A program made the translations under genes and the position numbers. Below the pieces are notes generated by a model that saw only the letters and a list, made by a program, of their open reading frames with translations, was not told the origin of the DNA and did not search any database. A stretch of 64,000 nt of DNA from Treponema porcinum (GTDB lineage Bacteria > Spirochaetota > Spirochaetia > Treponematales > Treponemataceae). Location: the NCBI RefSeq assembly GCF_900167145.1, contig NZ_FUWG01000007.1, positions 1 through 64,000 on the forward strand. Reading direction: 5' to 3'. This document shows, piece by piece, positions 31,688 to 42,162 of the stretch (the first letter of the stretch is position 1; each line of letters starts with the position of its first letter).

Positions 31688-33847
31688 TTGAAAAAATTTA
31701 ATAAAAAGTCAGTAAAAAAAGAAGACGTAGTAAGGCTGCACGAAAAATACAAATTCGACTACCTTGAAGCGTCTATCCTTGCACGCCGCGGGATTACAAG
31801 CGGACAGGACGTTATGTATTATATGGAAAGCGACACGCGTTTCCTGCACCAGCCGTTCCTGTTCAGTGCAATGGAAGACGCAGTAGAGCGCATAAATCAG
31901 GCGATTGAAGAAAAAGAGAAAATCCTTATCTTCGGCGACAAGGACGTAGACGGAATTACGAGTACAGCCATTCTTTACGGCTACCTTAAGAACAGGGGCG
32001 CTGACGTTCAGTTCCGCCTTCCTGTAGGTGAAGACGCATACGGTCTTTCAATGGAAGCAGTAGACGATTTTGAAGCGTATTGCAACGGTTTCAGCGCGCT
32101 TATAATTACCGTAGACTGCGGAATTTCAAACAATGCGGAAATTGACCACGCAAACGATCTTGGAATAGACGTTATCGTAACAGACCATCACAACCCGCCT
32201 GAAATTCTCCCTGCAGCAGCCGTAATCGTAGACCCAAAGACAAAAGATTCCGGCTATCCGTTTACGGACATTTCAGGTGCAGCAGTTGCATTCAAGCTGG
32301 TGTCTGCATTGAGATTCAGCAGAACTGAACTGTACGGTCAGGATTTCTGCCTTATGCACGTAAAACCGGAAAAAGACTCATATACGGTAGACTGCCTTAA
32401 AATCCGTAACCTTGTAAAAAAAGCAAGGCATACTTTTTCTGCAATACCGGGAAGTACGTCCGTATACAATACAAAACTCCCGGATTTTCTAAGCGGACAG
32501 CAGATTTTTGTGTGGAACGAAAAAGAAACGAAAACGCACTTGAGAGAACTGTTCGGAACAGGCGTAGAATTCCAGATGCTTGATATGCAGCCGGAGATCG
32601 CAAAACAGCTTCCTTTCGTACTCGGAAAATCACTTGAAGAACTGCGTACCATTTCGAAAATCGCACGCTACTCCGACTCTCCTCTTACCGAACTTGACAG
32701 TTTCTACAATCTTTTCGTTACGTTCGCCGAAAAATCAGCTGAAAAAATATTCCCCAAGCATAAAATCGACAGCGAAAATGACCTTCAGCTTGTTGCTGTT
32801 GCCGCCCTTGCAGACATCATGCCGCTTAAAAATGAAAACAGAATTTTTGTAAAAACAGGTCTTGCCGCAATGAATGCAGGAAAAATCAGAAAAGGACTTG
32901 CAGAACTGATTGCCAGGAGCGACCTTGCAGGAAAAAAAATCACCTCTACGGATCTTTCCTGGAAAATCATACCGTCACTGAATGCGGCAGGAAGAATGGG
33001 ACAGTCAACAGTATCGCTTGAACTTCTGATTTCAGAAAGTCCACAGGAACGGAACCAGAAAGCCGCTCAAATTCAGGAAATGAACGAACAGCGTAAAATG
33101 TTTGTTGCCGACGGCGAATCATACACCGCACGGCAGGCAGAAGAAAGCCTTGCCCGATTTCAGAACAAATTGTGCATAGTACAAGACGCAAGGATAAACC
33201 GTGGAATTACAGGCATTCTTGCCTCAAAACTTATGCAGAAATATAACGTTCCGGCAATAGCAATTACGTTTTCAGAAGACAAAACTGTTGCCATAGGCTC
33301 TATGAGAAGCTGCCGCAATCTGATTGCAACTGATTTTCTTGACAGTTTCGGCACGGATTTTTTCCTGAACCACGGCGGACACAATGCGGCGGCGGGATTC
33401 AGTTTTAACGCCGGAAAACTGGATGCTTTCATTCAGAAAATACAGTCGATGCTTCCGGAAATTACGCTGGACGAAGAAAACGACAGCCTTGACATAGACG
33501 CGGAGCTTCCTGCCGATTACATCACGCCGGAACTGCTCACGCTGATTGACAAATTCGAGCCGTTCGGCGAGGAAAATCCTGAGCTCCGCTTTATCTCCAA
33601 AAACCTTGCCGTTTCCGACGCCGTAATTCTCGGAAAGACAGAGCGCCAGCACCTTAAAATTATGTTTGACTGCGGAAAATATAAATTCCCGGCGCTGTTC
33701 TGGGGAGAAGCCGCGCGCCTGAATAATGATTTTTCGGTAAAGGACAGGCTTGACGTTATTTTTAACGTTACGCGGAATTATTATAACGGCACGATTACGC
33801 CGCAGATGATTTTGCTTGATGCACAAAAATCATCCGTTTCGGAGTAA
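31688..33847 (+). CDS. recJ: Single-stranded-DNA exonuclease RecJ with a large insert
   Basis: 719 residues. DHH motifs: ILIFGDKDVDGITSTAILYG (D-x-D-x-D-G), IITVDCGISNN, DVIVTDHHNPPEILPAAAVI and the DHHA1 block FFLNHGGHNAAAGFSFNAGK, with LNAAGRMGQSTVSLELL between. It degrades single strands 5' to 3'. A segment of roughly 140-150 residues at about 215-355 separates the DHH core from VAVAALADIMPLKNENR; this stretch (DFLSGQQIFVWNEKETKTHL) is not part of RecJ in most bacteria. Start is a TTG at 31688 behind AGGATAT. Confidence 0.93.
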   Translation: MKKFNKKSVKKEDVVRLHEKYKFDYLEASILARRGITSGQDVMYYMESDTRFLHQPFLFSAMEDAVERINQAIEEKEKILIFGDKDVDGITSTAILYGYLKNRGADVQFRLPVGEDAYGLSMEAVDDFEAYCNGFSALIITVDCGISNNAEIDHANDLGIDVIVTDHHNPPEILPAAAVIVDPKTKDSGYPFTDISGAAVAFKLVSALRFSRTELYGQDFCLMHVKPEKDSYTVDCLKIRNLVKKARHTFSAIPGSTSVYNTKLPDFLSGQQIFVWNEKETKTHLRELFGTGVEFQMLDMQPEIAKQLPFVLGKSLEELRTISKIARYSDSPLTELDSFYNLFVTFAEKSAEKIFPKHKIDSENDLQLVAVAALADIMPLKNENRIFVKTGLAAMNAGKIRKGLAELIARSDLAGKKITSTDLSWKIIPSLNAAGRMGQSTVSLELLISESPQERNQKAAQIQEMNEQRKMFVADGESYTARQAEESLARFQNKLCIVQDARINRGITGILASKLMQKYNVPAIAITFSEDKTVAIGSMRSCRNLIATDFLDSFGTDFFLNHGGHNAAAGFSFNAGKLDAFIQKIQSMLPEITLDEENDSLDIDAELPADYITPELLTLIDKFEPFGEENPELRFISKNLAVSDAVILGKTERQHLKIMFDCGKYKFPALFWGEAARLNNDFSVKDRLDVIFNVTRNYYNGTITPQMILLDAQKSSVSE

Positions 33848-33897
33848 AACAGCCGGCTAAAAGCCTTATTATATCAGACAGGAGAAGGACATCGAAA

Positions 33898-34887
33898 ATG
33901 ACAAAAAAAACATTTTTTTTCATAGCACTTGTGATTAACGGCGCGCTTGCGTTTTCAAACACGGTATCATTTCAGGACGATAATTATACCGGAACCGTAA
34001 CATACAACGAAACGGCAAGACCAGGAGATGCAGTATTTGCCAGAATGAACGTAAAGATTTCGAAAACGCTGAAGAAAAAAAATGCGCCAGACACGGCGGC
34101 ATCCCTAATCCTTATGAAAGGAAACAGGAAAATCGACTCAGCACAGTTCTATTTTTTTAATCAGAAGGCAAAGAAACAGCCGGCGGCAGAAATGCTTGCC
34201 TCAATTCCTGTTTCCCTGTGGACAGTCCCTGACAGCCACTATTCGCTGAAAATTATTTTCACCGCCGGCGTTACGCCGGAAAAAGAGATTATTCTTCCGT
34301 TTAAAGTCGAAGCGCGCAGTTTCAACAGCGAAGTCCTTGACCTTGACGAACGGAATTCCGGAATAAAGCAGAATATGACGGCGGAACGTATGGCTCAGAT
34401 TGAAAAACTGAACAATATTCTTGAAACTGTTATGCCGCAGGACATCTATTCGCTAAAACCGTTCGTACATCCTGTAAAATCCGAGCGAATGACCGCATAT
34501 TTCGGAGACAAGCGCGTCTACAAATACACGGACGGACAAAGCGAAACTTCATATCATTACGGACACGACTACGGCGTTCCTGAAAAAACGGATGTCTACG
34601 CCTGCGCAGACGGCAGGGTCGTTATGTCAGAATTCAGAATTTCTACAGGCTGGAGCATCGTCATCGAGCATCTTCCGGGATTATACAGCCTTTACTACCA
34701 TTTGAGTTCGCCTGACGTTCAGGAAAATGATTTTGTACGGCAGGGACAGAAAATAGGACTTTCCGGCTCTACCGGACTTGCAACAGGTCCTCACCTGCAT
34801 TGGGAAGTACGCCTTAATGCCGCGGCCGTAACGCCGGACTTTTTCATGAGGGATTTTACATTTTCGTCATCTGACGGACAAAAATAA
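33898..34887 (+). CDS. Exported M23-family (LytM-type) peptidase
   Basis: 329 residues, signal peptide MTKKTFFFIALVINGALAFS. After a beta-sandwich region comes a LytM zinc peptidase domain: HYGHDYGVPEKTDVYACADG (H-x3-D metal ligands), GWSIVIEHLPGLYSLYYHLS, and TGPHLHWEVRLN (H-x-H). Both metal motifs are intact, so it is probably an active cell-wall endopeptidase in the periplasm. GAGAAGG precedes the ATG. It ends the recO operon and converges on the gene at 34899. Confidence 0.92.
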   Translation: MTKKTFFFIALVINGALAFSNTVSFQDDNYTGTVTYNETARPGDAVFARMNVKISKTLKKKNAPDTAASLILMKGNRKIDSAQFYFFNQKAKKQPAAEMLASIPVSLWTVPDSHYSLKIIFTAGVTPEKEIILPFKVEARSFNSEVLDLDERNSGIKQNMTAERMAQIEKLNNILETVMPQDIYSLKPFVHPVKSERMTAYFGDKRVYKYTDGQSETSYHYGHDYGVPEKTDVYACADGRVVMSEFRISTGWSIVIEHLPGLYSLYYHLSSPDVQENDFVRQGQKIGLSGSTGLATGPHLHWEVRLNAAAVTPDFFMRDFTFSSSDGQK

Positions 34888-34898
34888 AAACAGAAACA

Positions 34899-35522
34899 TT
34901 ACTGAAGGCGGAGAACAAGTCCGTCTTCAGAGCCGGTAAAAACGCCGTAATCTTTTTCAGGCTCACATTCGGAAAGATTTACGGTATACCGGCTTGAAAA
35001 ACCTGATGCAACGGCCGCCATCGGACTGAACGCAAACCGCGCAAGAATGAACATATTTTTTCTGTGCAGGTACGAACTGCGGTTTCCAGTCAGAAAGCAC
35101 TGGTTATTTTCCAAATAATATGAAAGAAGGTTTGTTCCGCGCTTGTGCGAGCCGAAAGATTTTTTTAACACTGCCGATTCAGAGCCATATATTTTTTCAG
35201 GAAAGAAAAACGTTTTTCCGTTGAATTCCGCTGTCCGGAACGTTACATACAGATAGTCGCCGTTCCAGCTGCGTTCGATTACGGCACAGTCATTTCCCTG
35301 CATATCAAGAATAGCAATTCTTGCACTCACAGAACTTCCTGAAAAAGACCGGCTTTTACTCAAAACATTTACACGCAAAATCTGATATTCCGGCAACGGA
35401 AGCATTGTGCCAGCCGGAAAACACAGCCCGAACAGAACGGCATTCAGAACAAAGAAAAACAGGACAAAAGAGAAAATCACATTAAACAGAACGGTAAAAA
35501 AACGCGCTGATTTTCTCATCAT
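34899..35522 (-). CDS. Membrane-anchored protein of unknown function
   Basis: 207 residues. One N-terminal membrane helix (FFTVLFNVIFSFVLFFFVLN) preceded by Arg/Lys, so the bulk faces the periplasm. The outer part is beta-rich (ILRVNVLSKSRSFSGSSVSA, DYLYVTFRTAEFNGKTFFFP) and unrecognised. The gene follows ligA by 3 bases and ends the minus-strand operon. Confidence 0.7.
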   Translation of the reverse strand: MMRKSARFFTVLFNVIFSFVLFFFVLNAVLFGLCFPAGTMLPLPEYQILRVNVLSKSRSFSGSSVSARIAILDMQGNDCAVIERSWNGDYLYVTFRTAEFNGKTFFFPEKIYGSESAVLKKSFGSHKRGTNLLSYYLENNQCFLTGNRSSYLHRKNMFILARFAFSPMAAVASGFSSRYTVNLSECEPEKDYGVFTGSEDGLVLRLQ

Positions 35523-35525
35523 ATC

Positions 35526-37481
35526 CTATTTCCCAGCAAGTGAAAGAAATTCTTTTTCCGTAATGACAGGAATTCCAAACTGCGCCGCCTTTTTATTCTT
35601 AGACGAGCCGGATTCGGTATCATTCGTTACTAAATATGACAAATCTTTTGTAACGGAAGACTTGCAGGAACCGCCAAGACTCCGCACAATCTGCTCTGCA
35701 TCAGCACGTTTCATAGAAACAAGTTCACCTGTAAAACAGAACGTTTTTCCGGAAAAAAGTCCTTCCGCAGCGGCAATAATGGTGATTGTACCAGAAGCAA
35801 GGGACTTCATTTCTTCTGCGTTTTCTTTTAGCCCTTCAACGGCGATATGCGCCATAATGTCGGCAAAACCGTATACGGCTGCCGCCTGTTCTTCCGTCAT
35901 AGAAAGCAGCTTGTCAAGGGTGTCGTAACCGGCGGCAACAAGTTTTTCGCAGGAAGACTCGCCTATTCCCTCAATGTCAAAGCCTGCAACAAAGACGGAA
36001 AGACTCATATTCACCCTGCTTTTTATCGATTTTATTACTTTCTCCGCGCCAAGAGATTTTTTTTCTGCGGCAATGCTTTCTTCATTCAGGAAAAACGGTG
36101 TCAGTTCTGCCGTAGTAAGCGTATAAAAATCGCTTATGCACCGTACACGGCCGCTTTTAAAAAGCGTCTCTACAAGTGATTCACCCAAATCCCTTATGTC
36201 AACGACATTCACCCATTTTAAAAGCTGGTGAAGAATGCGTTTTCCGCAGTTTTTATTCGGGCAGAAAAGGCGAGAACCTTCGTCAGAAAGAGCCGAGCCG
36301 CACACTTCGCATTTTTCAGGAACTGGAATTTCGCTTTCCGTTCCGCTGTTTTCGTGAATTGCAGTTTCTATTTTCGGGATAATCTCGCCACGCTTTACAA
36401 CAACGACCTTACAGCCGATTTTTACGCCGAGAGCGCGCATTGTGTCTGGATTTGCAAGGCTCGCACGCTGAACAGTCGTTCCGTTCAGCAAAACTTCGTC
36501 AAAAACTGCAACCGGGGTGTACGTTCCGCCGTTTATGCTCCATTCAACTTTCCGCAACACAGAAACGGCTTCCTCAAGGCTGAATTTAAACGCAATCTGC
36601 CTGTCAGGACGCGCGCGTGCCGCATCTTCATAGCGAATCGTCCGCTCCTTTACGACAAGACCGTCTATATCATATTCAAGGGTTTTCCGTATATCCATTA
36701 CGGACGCGCGGTAGTCAATTACTTCCTGCGGTGCAGTACAGATTTTTAACGGAACGACAGTAAAACCGCATCTATTAAGCCAGAGTATTTTTTCTTCCTC
36801 GTCGCTGAACGGCTGTTTTCCATCTGAAGCAAACGCATCATACGTTATGAGAGTCAGTTTTTCACAGCCCTCGCCGTCCTTGCGCTTCATAAGTCCGTTT
36901 GCGGCATTGCGGCAGTTTGCCTTGTCGGAAAAAAACTTTTTATGTACCGAATGCGTCATAATCACTTCGCCGCGAATTCCGCCTGTATAGTCAACAGTTT
37001 TACCGTCGCAAAGAAGCACGGGAAGAACGCCGTTCATTTTCCTCGCGTTTGCAGTAATATCGTCTCCGACAGAACCGTCTCCGCGCGTTACGGCACGGCG
37101 CAAAAGTCCGTGTTCGTACTGAAGTTCAAGAGAAGCGCCGTCAAGCTTATATTCCACAAGATATTCCGGATACGAATGTTTTTTTGCCCAGGCAAGAAAC
37201 TGCTCCGGGTCGGCGGCTTTTTCCTGGCTTCCCATAGGCATAATGTGCCGGATTTTCTCAAAATTACCGGAATCAGCACCGACGGAATGAAGAATAGCGT
37301 TGTCAGGATCAAGAGATTTTAACTCATCCCACAATGCATCAAATTCCGCATCGCTTATTTCGCCCTCACCGTTGTAATATGACTTCTGATAGCGCTGTAT
37401 AAGCGCAGAAAGTTCTGTAATTCTGAGCGACCTGTCATTTTCAGACTGAAGCTTTTCAACGTCAAACAAACTGTTACTCAT
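35526..37481 (-). CDS. ligA: NAD-dependent DNA ligase LigA
   Basis: 651 residues: Ia domain ([20 protein letters not shown]), adenylation domain with the nucleophile in [19 protein letters not shown] fold, zinc finger ([20 protein letters not shown], then NCG), HhH domain ([20 protein letters not shown]) and C-terminal BRCT ([20 protein letters not shown]). It seals nicks in replication and repair. Its start overlaps trmB by 8 bases. Confidence 0.96.
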   Translation of the reverse strand: MSNSLFDVEKLQSENDRSLRITELSALIQRYQKSYYNGEGEISDAEFDALWDELKSLDPDNAILHSVGADSGNFEKIRHIMPMGSQEKAADPEQFLAWAKKHSYPEYLVEYKLDGASLELQYEHGLLRRAVTRGDGSVGDDITANARKMNGVLPVLLCDGKTVDYTGGIRGEVIMTHSVHKKFFSDKANCRNAANGLMKRKDGEGCEKLTLITYDAFASDGKQPFSDEEEKILWLNRCGFTVVPLKICTAPQEVIDYRASVMDIRKTLEYDIDGLVVKERTIRYEDAARARPDRQIAFKFSLEEAVSVLRKVEWSINGGTYTPVAVFDEVLLNGTTVQRASLANPDTMRALGVKIGCKVVVVKRGEIIPKIETAIHENSGTESEIPVPEKCEVCGSALSDEGSRLFCPNKNCGKRILHQLLKWVNVVDIRDLGESLVETLFKSGRVRCISDFYTLTTAELTPFFLNEESIAAEKKSLGAEKVIKSIKSRVNMSLSVFVAGFDIEGIGESSCEKLVAAGYDTLDKLLSMTEEQAAAVYGFADIMAHIAVEGLKENAEEMKSLASGTITIIAAAEGLFSGKTFCFTGELVSMKRADAEQIVRSLGGSCKSSVTKDLSYLVTNDTESGSSKNKKAAQFGIPVITEKEFLSLAGK

Positions 37482-38196
37482 CTTTCAAAAAATACAACTC
37501 CGTAATAGGTCTGTCCTCATTCAGTCCGCGCCGCTCGAATTTTGTTTCAGGACGCCAGGACTGACTTTCTGCAAATGATTCGTATTTATTATGAAGACAC
37601 GGCGTATCAGTAAGCTGGGAAAGCGCAAATTCGGCGTATTCATACCAATCCGTAACAAAATACAAATATCCTGACGGAGCAAGTTTTTTTGCAATTAAAT
37701 CAGTATGCGGACGCTGTACAAGACGGCGCTTGTGATGACGTTTTTTCTGCCAGGGATCAGGAAAAAAAATATGAAAACCGCTGATTGAACCGTCAACAAT
37801 CATGCACTCAAGAACTTCAAGCGCATCGTGTTCAATTATAAAAAGATTTTTCAGGTCACGCTTACGTATTTCACCCAAAAGTCGCCCCACTCCCGGAGTA
37901 TGAACCTCAATTCCAATATAATTAATATCAGGATTGCGCCCGGCGATTTCAGCAGTTGCCGTTCCCATTCCAAAGCCTATTTCCACGACAACAGGATTTG
38001 TGTTTCCGAAAATATCAACAAAATTGATTTTTTTATTCTCAAACGGTATGCACCACACCGGAGAAAGTTCGTTGTAATCACGCTCCTGCGCGGCAGTCAT
38101 CCTGCCTTTTCGGAGAACATACGTTTTTACCGCGCGATAAAACGGATTTTCCGCGCCGGCATCGTCTTGATTTTCATATACTATATCACTACTCAT
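37474..38196 (-). CDS. trmB: tRNA (guanine-46-N7)-methyltransferase TrmB
   Basis: 240 residues. SAM site [36 protein letters not shown], and the family hallmark [20 protein letters not shown], then [11 protein letters not shown]. It forms m7G46 in tRNA. It sits in a minus-strand operon after two envelope genes and before ligA. Confidence 0.96.
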   Translation of the reverse strand: MSSDIVYENQDDAGAENPFYRAVKTYVLRKGRMTAAQERDYNELSPVWCIPFENKKINFVDIFGNTNPVVVEIGFGMGTATAEIAGRNPDINYIGIEVHTPGVGRLLGEIRKRDLKNLFIIEHDALEVLECMIVDGSISGFHIFFPDPWQKKRHHKRRLVQRPHTDLIAKKLAPSGYLYFVTDWYEYAEFALSQLTDTPCLHNKYESFAESQSWRPETKFERRGLNEDRPITELYFLKDE

Positions 38197-38216
38197 ATAA
38201 ACCTTTTTCGTATTTT

Positions 38217-38876
38217 TTAAGACCGCTGGTCTTTATAAACAGCCGGAAGAATACAGACGGCAGTGGCATTTTTTACCACAAGACACGTCCGGTAATAAGA
38301 AGCACCTTTGTTTGCAGAAAACAGTTTTTTGTCCTCTGCCCAGCTTTCCTTTTTCAGACCATAATACAAAAGCGCATCAGTTTCATCAAAAACAGCAACC
38401 TGCTCAAAAAATTCACCGTCCAGAACGTTTTTTATATCTGCTGCTGAAGCAGCGCCAATTTTTTCCGGATAGACAATAGAAAAGGACGACTCAACTTCGC
38501 GCCCTTCGCCGTCAGTGTATACAAGCCGGTACAGACCAGCAGGAATTTTTCGGAAAGCAGGACAGACAAAATCAGTATACCCTGCCCACTGTTTTTTTTC
38601 GTTTGCAATAATTACCGGTTCAAATGCAGTCCACTCAAACTGAGTACTGCGGCTGGAAACTGTAATTTTTTCTACGCGGTGCGCATCGCTTTCTGTTTCG
38701 GCAAACACGGAAAGGCGTGCATCCGGCGCAGAAGTTTCGTCTTCAAAATCAAAAACTACAATTCCCTCAACGGATGAAAGCTTCGGCTCGGAGTCAGAAC
38801 AGCCGGACGCAAAAAGCGCAAAAAACGCGCATAAGAAAGAGAAAATTATTTTTAGCAGCGCGGGACAATCATTCAT
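38217..38876 (-). CDS. Putative lipoprotein of unknown function
   Basis: 219 residues with a lipoprotein signal: a hydrophobic stretch ([17 protein letters not shown]) ending in lipobox A-S-G-C. The mature part looks like a two-lobed beta protein ([40 protein letters not shown]). No family recognised. It begins one base after the gene upstream and is followed by trmB. Confidence 0.75.
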   Translation of the reverse strand: MNDCPALLKIIFSFLCAFFALFASGCSDSEPKLSSVEGIVVFDFEDETSAPDARLSVFAETESDAHRVEKITVSSRSTQFEWTAFEPVIIANEKKQWAGYTDFVCPAFRKIPAGLYRLVYTDGEGREVESSFSIVYPEKIGAASAADIKNVLDGEFFEQVAVFDETDALLYYGLKKESWAEDKKLFSANKGASYYRTCLVVKNATAVCILPAVYKDQRS

Positions 38877-38877
38877 A

Positions 38878-40044
38878 CTAGAAGTTAAAAATCAGGTTGA
38901 TGACGGTAAGGTCACTGGCAGAAAACTGATTTACCAAAGATTCAAATTTTACGTTTACTTTTTTACACGCGTCATCAAGATAGGAAAGATAGTACAGTCC
39001 CAGATCCGTACCTTCCTGACCGTCAGGGAGTTCCCGGTAAAAGTCAATGAGCGTCCGCTTCTGCGTATCGGCAGACATCTTTGACTCAATATTTTCCTTA
39101 ACTTCCTGAAACTCATCGTCTTTATTGTACAGCGTAATCTGAAGCCGCCCCTGCTTTCCTATGGAAGTAGAACCACCGCCAAGTTTCCAGGAAACAGATA
39201 CAAGAACGCGCTTGCGCTGCAATTCCTTTACGATTTTTGTACGTGTTTCAGGTTCAAGAAGAAGCGCATTTATGTCATCAACATTCGGAAACATATTCTT
39301 TGCTTCCTTGCGGATATTTGCGTTTTCGTTGTTGAGCGCAAGTTCCATAACCATAACCGAAATGTATTCTGCAACCTTTGATTTTTCCATATAAGATGAA
39401 AGCAGGTTACGGATTGAAACTATCATATCAGAAAAACCGTCTGCCTTATGAAAAAGCGTAATGATGTACCAGTTCATAAGTCCCATTCTGTTCATAAACT
39501 TTTCGGACATAAGCATATATACGTTTTTTTCTTCGATTGAATAGTCTTTGTTAGAGCGGATTGCTTCCCACACAGGATCAAGAATTTCCTTGCGGATTGC
39601 GCTGATAACGTCGTCCTTGTTAATAAGGATACCGCGAAGCTGCTTTTCGCTCATTTTTGTCCGTTCGTCTATAAGATGCGCCGGATTTTTGCGGTTATAG
39701 CTGCGCACGCACTCGCACTGAAGAATGGCGTTATAAATATCCCTGTCAAACTGTTTGTACAGAAGCGAATAAACGATGATTTTAGAAAGATCCATCACTT
39801 CCTGACGGGATGATACGAATTCAGGCATTGACATCTCAATCTTGGAAATATAATCAAGAAGGAGCATACTCTGAATAGACTGCGGAGAAAATTTATTTAG
39901 GGAGATGCCGTATTCATCTATGTTGTCTGCAAGCCGGAACCGCAGCAGCCTTTTTTTATGGCTGATAAAATTTGAAGCGCCCTCCTCCGTCAAAACGACT
40001 TTCAGCGGAAGCTCCAACATCAATTTTTTACCTGATGCGCACAT
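38878..40044 (-). CDS. Conserved spirochaetal protein with possible GHKL-like fold
   Basis: About 388 residues, cytosolic (no signal or membrane helix). The first 250 residues are helical. The last third has an order reminiscent of GHKL ATPases: MVMELALNNENANIRKEAKN (N-box-like) and GTDLGLYYLSYLDDACKK (G2-box-like). Key nucleotide residues are not all present, so ATP binding is only a suggestion. I start at the ATG at 40044, ten bases from AGGAG; a TTG at 40053 is an alternative. It is the first gene of the operon that ends with ligA and the gene at 34899. Confidence 0.7.
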   Translation of the reverse strand: MCASGKKLMLELPLKVVLTEEGASNFISHKKRLLRFRLADNIDEYGISLNKFSPQSIQSMLLLDYISKIEMSMPEFVSSRQEVMDLSKIIVYSLLYKQFDRDIYNAILQCECVRSYNRKNPAHLIDERTKMSEKQLRGILINKDDVISAIRKEILDPVWEAIRSNKDYSIEEKNVYMLMSEKFMNRMGLMNWYIITLFHKADGFSDMIVSIRNLLSSYMEKSKVAEYISVMVMELALNNENANIRKEAKNMFPNVDDINALLLEPETRTKIVKELQRKRVLVSVSWKLGGGSTSIGKQGRLQITLYNKDDEFQEVKENIESKMSADTQKRTLIDFYRELPDGQEGTDLGLYYLSYLDDACKKVNVKFESLVNQFSASDLTVINLIFNF

Positions 40045-40131
40045 TCGATACAATTCTCCTAATGTGTCTTTAATTATATACTATTGTTATGCTATTTGCA
40101 ATGTAAACAGTTTCCATTATAATCATTAAAT

Positions 40132-42162
40132 ATGAAGAAAAACAGTTTTTTTTTCATTTTTCTTATTCTTTTTACTTGTTTTTCCTCTTACTCAAACGAA
40201 GCGGCGCAGGAACTTTCAGGATATGAAATGTGCCGGGAACTTTTTGCGTTTCTTTCAGAGCAGAACGCAGTTCCCATAGAAACGCCGCTTCTTTCTGCGG
40301 ACGGAAATAATTTTCCGTTCAACATTACCGTTGAATTCAAGGCGGACGAAGCGCAAAACCGTACCGAACTGTACAAACAGCAGGATTTCCGCACGGACTT
40401 TATAATTTCATTTACTGTTGAAGAAGCTCTGCTCCATAAAGAATACATTTCCGCCATTACAAAAGCCATTTCTGAAGTACATAAAAAATGCACCGTCCGC
40501 ATTGCATTCACCTACGGAGATTATTCGCGCCTCCAGATTCCGGATAAAATCACCGGCACGGAAGTCCTTTTAGAATCCATAATGAACAAAAACAGGACAA
40601 GCGCACTCTGCATAAAGTTTACAAAAGGAAAAAACGCAATAATTCCCGGCGGCGACGGAAATACAACTCCGTCCTGGCTTACGGAACTTGCGGCAAATGC
40701 CTTTTACTCTCAGGGAATTTTCTATGAACTGAAAGGCGGAATAATAAGTTCCCTGTACAGGATTAATTTTCTCCAGAATGATGAAAAAACTTCAAGATTT
40801 CTGAAAGCTGAAATTCCGGCGGCAGGAATAGAACTTAACCCGGAAAAAATTTCCGCAGAGGAAACGGCAGCTTTTCTTTCGGAAATAGTTTCGTCCTACA
40901 ATCCGGCAGACACAACGGAATGGGACAGCCACACAAATCAGATTGTAATAGGAAACAAAATCATCTGGATAAGGGAAAAAATCACCACGATCCTGTTTCT
41001 TGCCGTCACGTTTGCAAGTCTGCTTGCCCTCTCTGAACTTTCGTTTTTAAGAAAAAGAAGCCGCAATAACATTACGAAAGACGTAATGCACCTGTGGTAT
41101 CTTATTCCGCTTACGGTTCTCGCAACCACGCTGTCATTCATTATCGGTCAGGAACTGTCTTCCCTGCTGTACAAATGGTTTTTCATCGACAGCTTTACTA
41201 AAATAGCAGTAAAACTGTTCTCCGGTTTCCTGCTCACTTCGCTTTACTTTCTGCTGATAATCAGAGTTCAGGGAATTCTTGTGTCAAATGCATACGCCTA
41301 TTTTGTCACGCTTTCCGGAATAATAAATATTTTTCTGTTCAGCTGCATAGACATTTCGCTTTTCTACCTGTTCACAGCGGAATATATAATAATCTATCTT
41401 TCGCGACCGGTAAAAAAAACGTATATACTGGCTTTTTTCTTCCTGCTGCTTCTCGTTCCGCTTATGCCGTATTCAGTCCAGTTAATAAAATACATAAGTC
41501 CGTCTGCACTGCCGCGCCTCATTAACAGTTCTTTTTTTATGAATATGATTATTGCATTCGGATTTCTGCCGTTTGAATTCATCTGGCTTAGAATTCTCAC
41601 GCGGCTCAACAAAAAATGGACGGAATCAGATGCTGACACAAAGCGTTTCATAAAGCAGAACATCGCCGCCGTTGCAAGCGCGGTAGGAATTTTCGCCGTC
41701 ATTCTCATTACGGTAAGCCTTCTAATTCCTGAAAAATACAAGACGGTGAAAAAAAGCAGAGAAACTGTATTCATACGCAAGGGAACGGAAGACTTGCTTG
41801 ACGTTTCCTTTACAGACTACCGCTTTTTCGGCGAAACGGCGCGGATTATCTTTATAGAAACGGCGGAACAATGCGAATCGTGCACAGTAAGCATAAAGGG
41901 CGAAAATTCGCAGCCGGTTTTGTATTCTGACAACCTGTACATTTCCGACACAAAAACAAACACAGATTCGTTCCGGCTGACAATCTTTCCGCCGAAAAAA
42001 ATGCAGTTCAGCTATATTGCCGACAACACGACAGATTCTACAATAACAGTTTCTGCGCTCATTCCGTACCAGACGGAAGAAGAAACGCTCACTTTTTCCT
42101 ATAAATTATACAAAAAAGATATTTTCATTCCGGGAAGAACGGAAAACGGCGGAGCATTATGA
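40132..42162 (+). CDS. Large integral membrane protein, unknown function
   Basis: 676 residues. Signal peptide (FFFIFLILFTCFSSYS), an extracytoplasmic domain of about 250 residues, then six to eight membrane helices (such as ITTILFLAVTFASLLALSEL and VPLMPYSVQLIKYISPSALP), and a second extracytoplasmic beta domain to the end. No enzyme motif recognised. It overlaps the dinB-fusion gene by 4 bases (ATGA), so the two are translated together. Confidence 0.72.
   Translation: MKKNSFFFIFLILFTCFSSYSNEAAQELSGYEMCRELFAFLSEQNAVPIETPLLSADGNNFPFNITVEFKADEAQNRTELYKQQDFRTDFIISFTVEEALLHKEYISAITKAISEVHKKCTVRIAFTYGDYSRLQIPDKITGTEVLLESIMNKNRTSALCIKFTKGKNAIIPGGDGNTTPSWLTELAANAFYSQGIFYELKGGIISSLYRINFLQNDEKTSRFLKAEIPAAGIELNPEKISAEETAAFLSEIVSSYNPADTTEWDSHTNQIVIGNKIIWIREKITTILFLAVTFASLLALSELSFLRKRSRNNITKDVMHLWYLIPLTVLATTLSFIIGQELSSLLYKWFFIDSFTKIAVKLFSGFLLTSLYFLLIIRVQGILVSNAYAYFVTLSGIINIFLFSCIDISLFYLFTAEYIIIYLSRPVKKTYILAFFFLLLLVPLMPYSVQLIKYISPSALPRLINSSFFMNMIIAFGFLPFEFIWLRILTRLNKKWTESDADTKRFIKQNIAAVASAVGIFAVILITVSLLIPEKYKTVKKSRETVFIRKGTEDLLDVSFTDYRFFGETARIIFIETAEQCESCTVSIKGENSQPVLYSDNLYISDTKTNTDSFRLTIFPPKKMQFSYIADNTTDSTITVSALIPYQTEEETLTFSYKLYKKDIFIPGRTENGGAL

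Noticed and set aside
33845..33875. Second copy of the palindromic insert seen at 738-800
   Set aside because: Only the short GCCGGCTAAAAGCC-like part is shared; the main 10-bp palindrome is absent.
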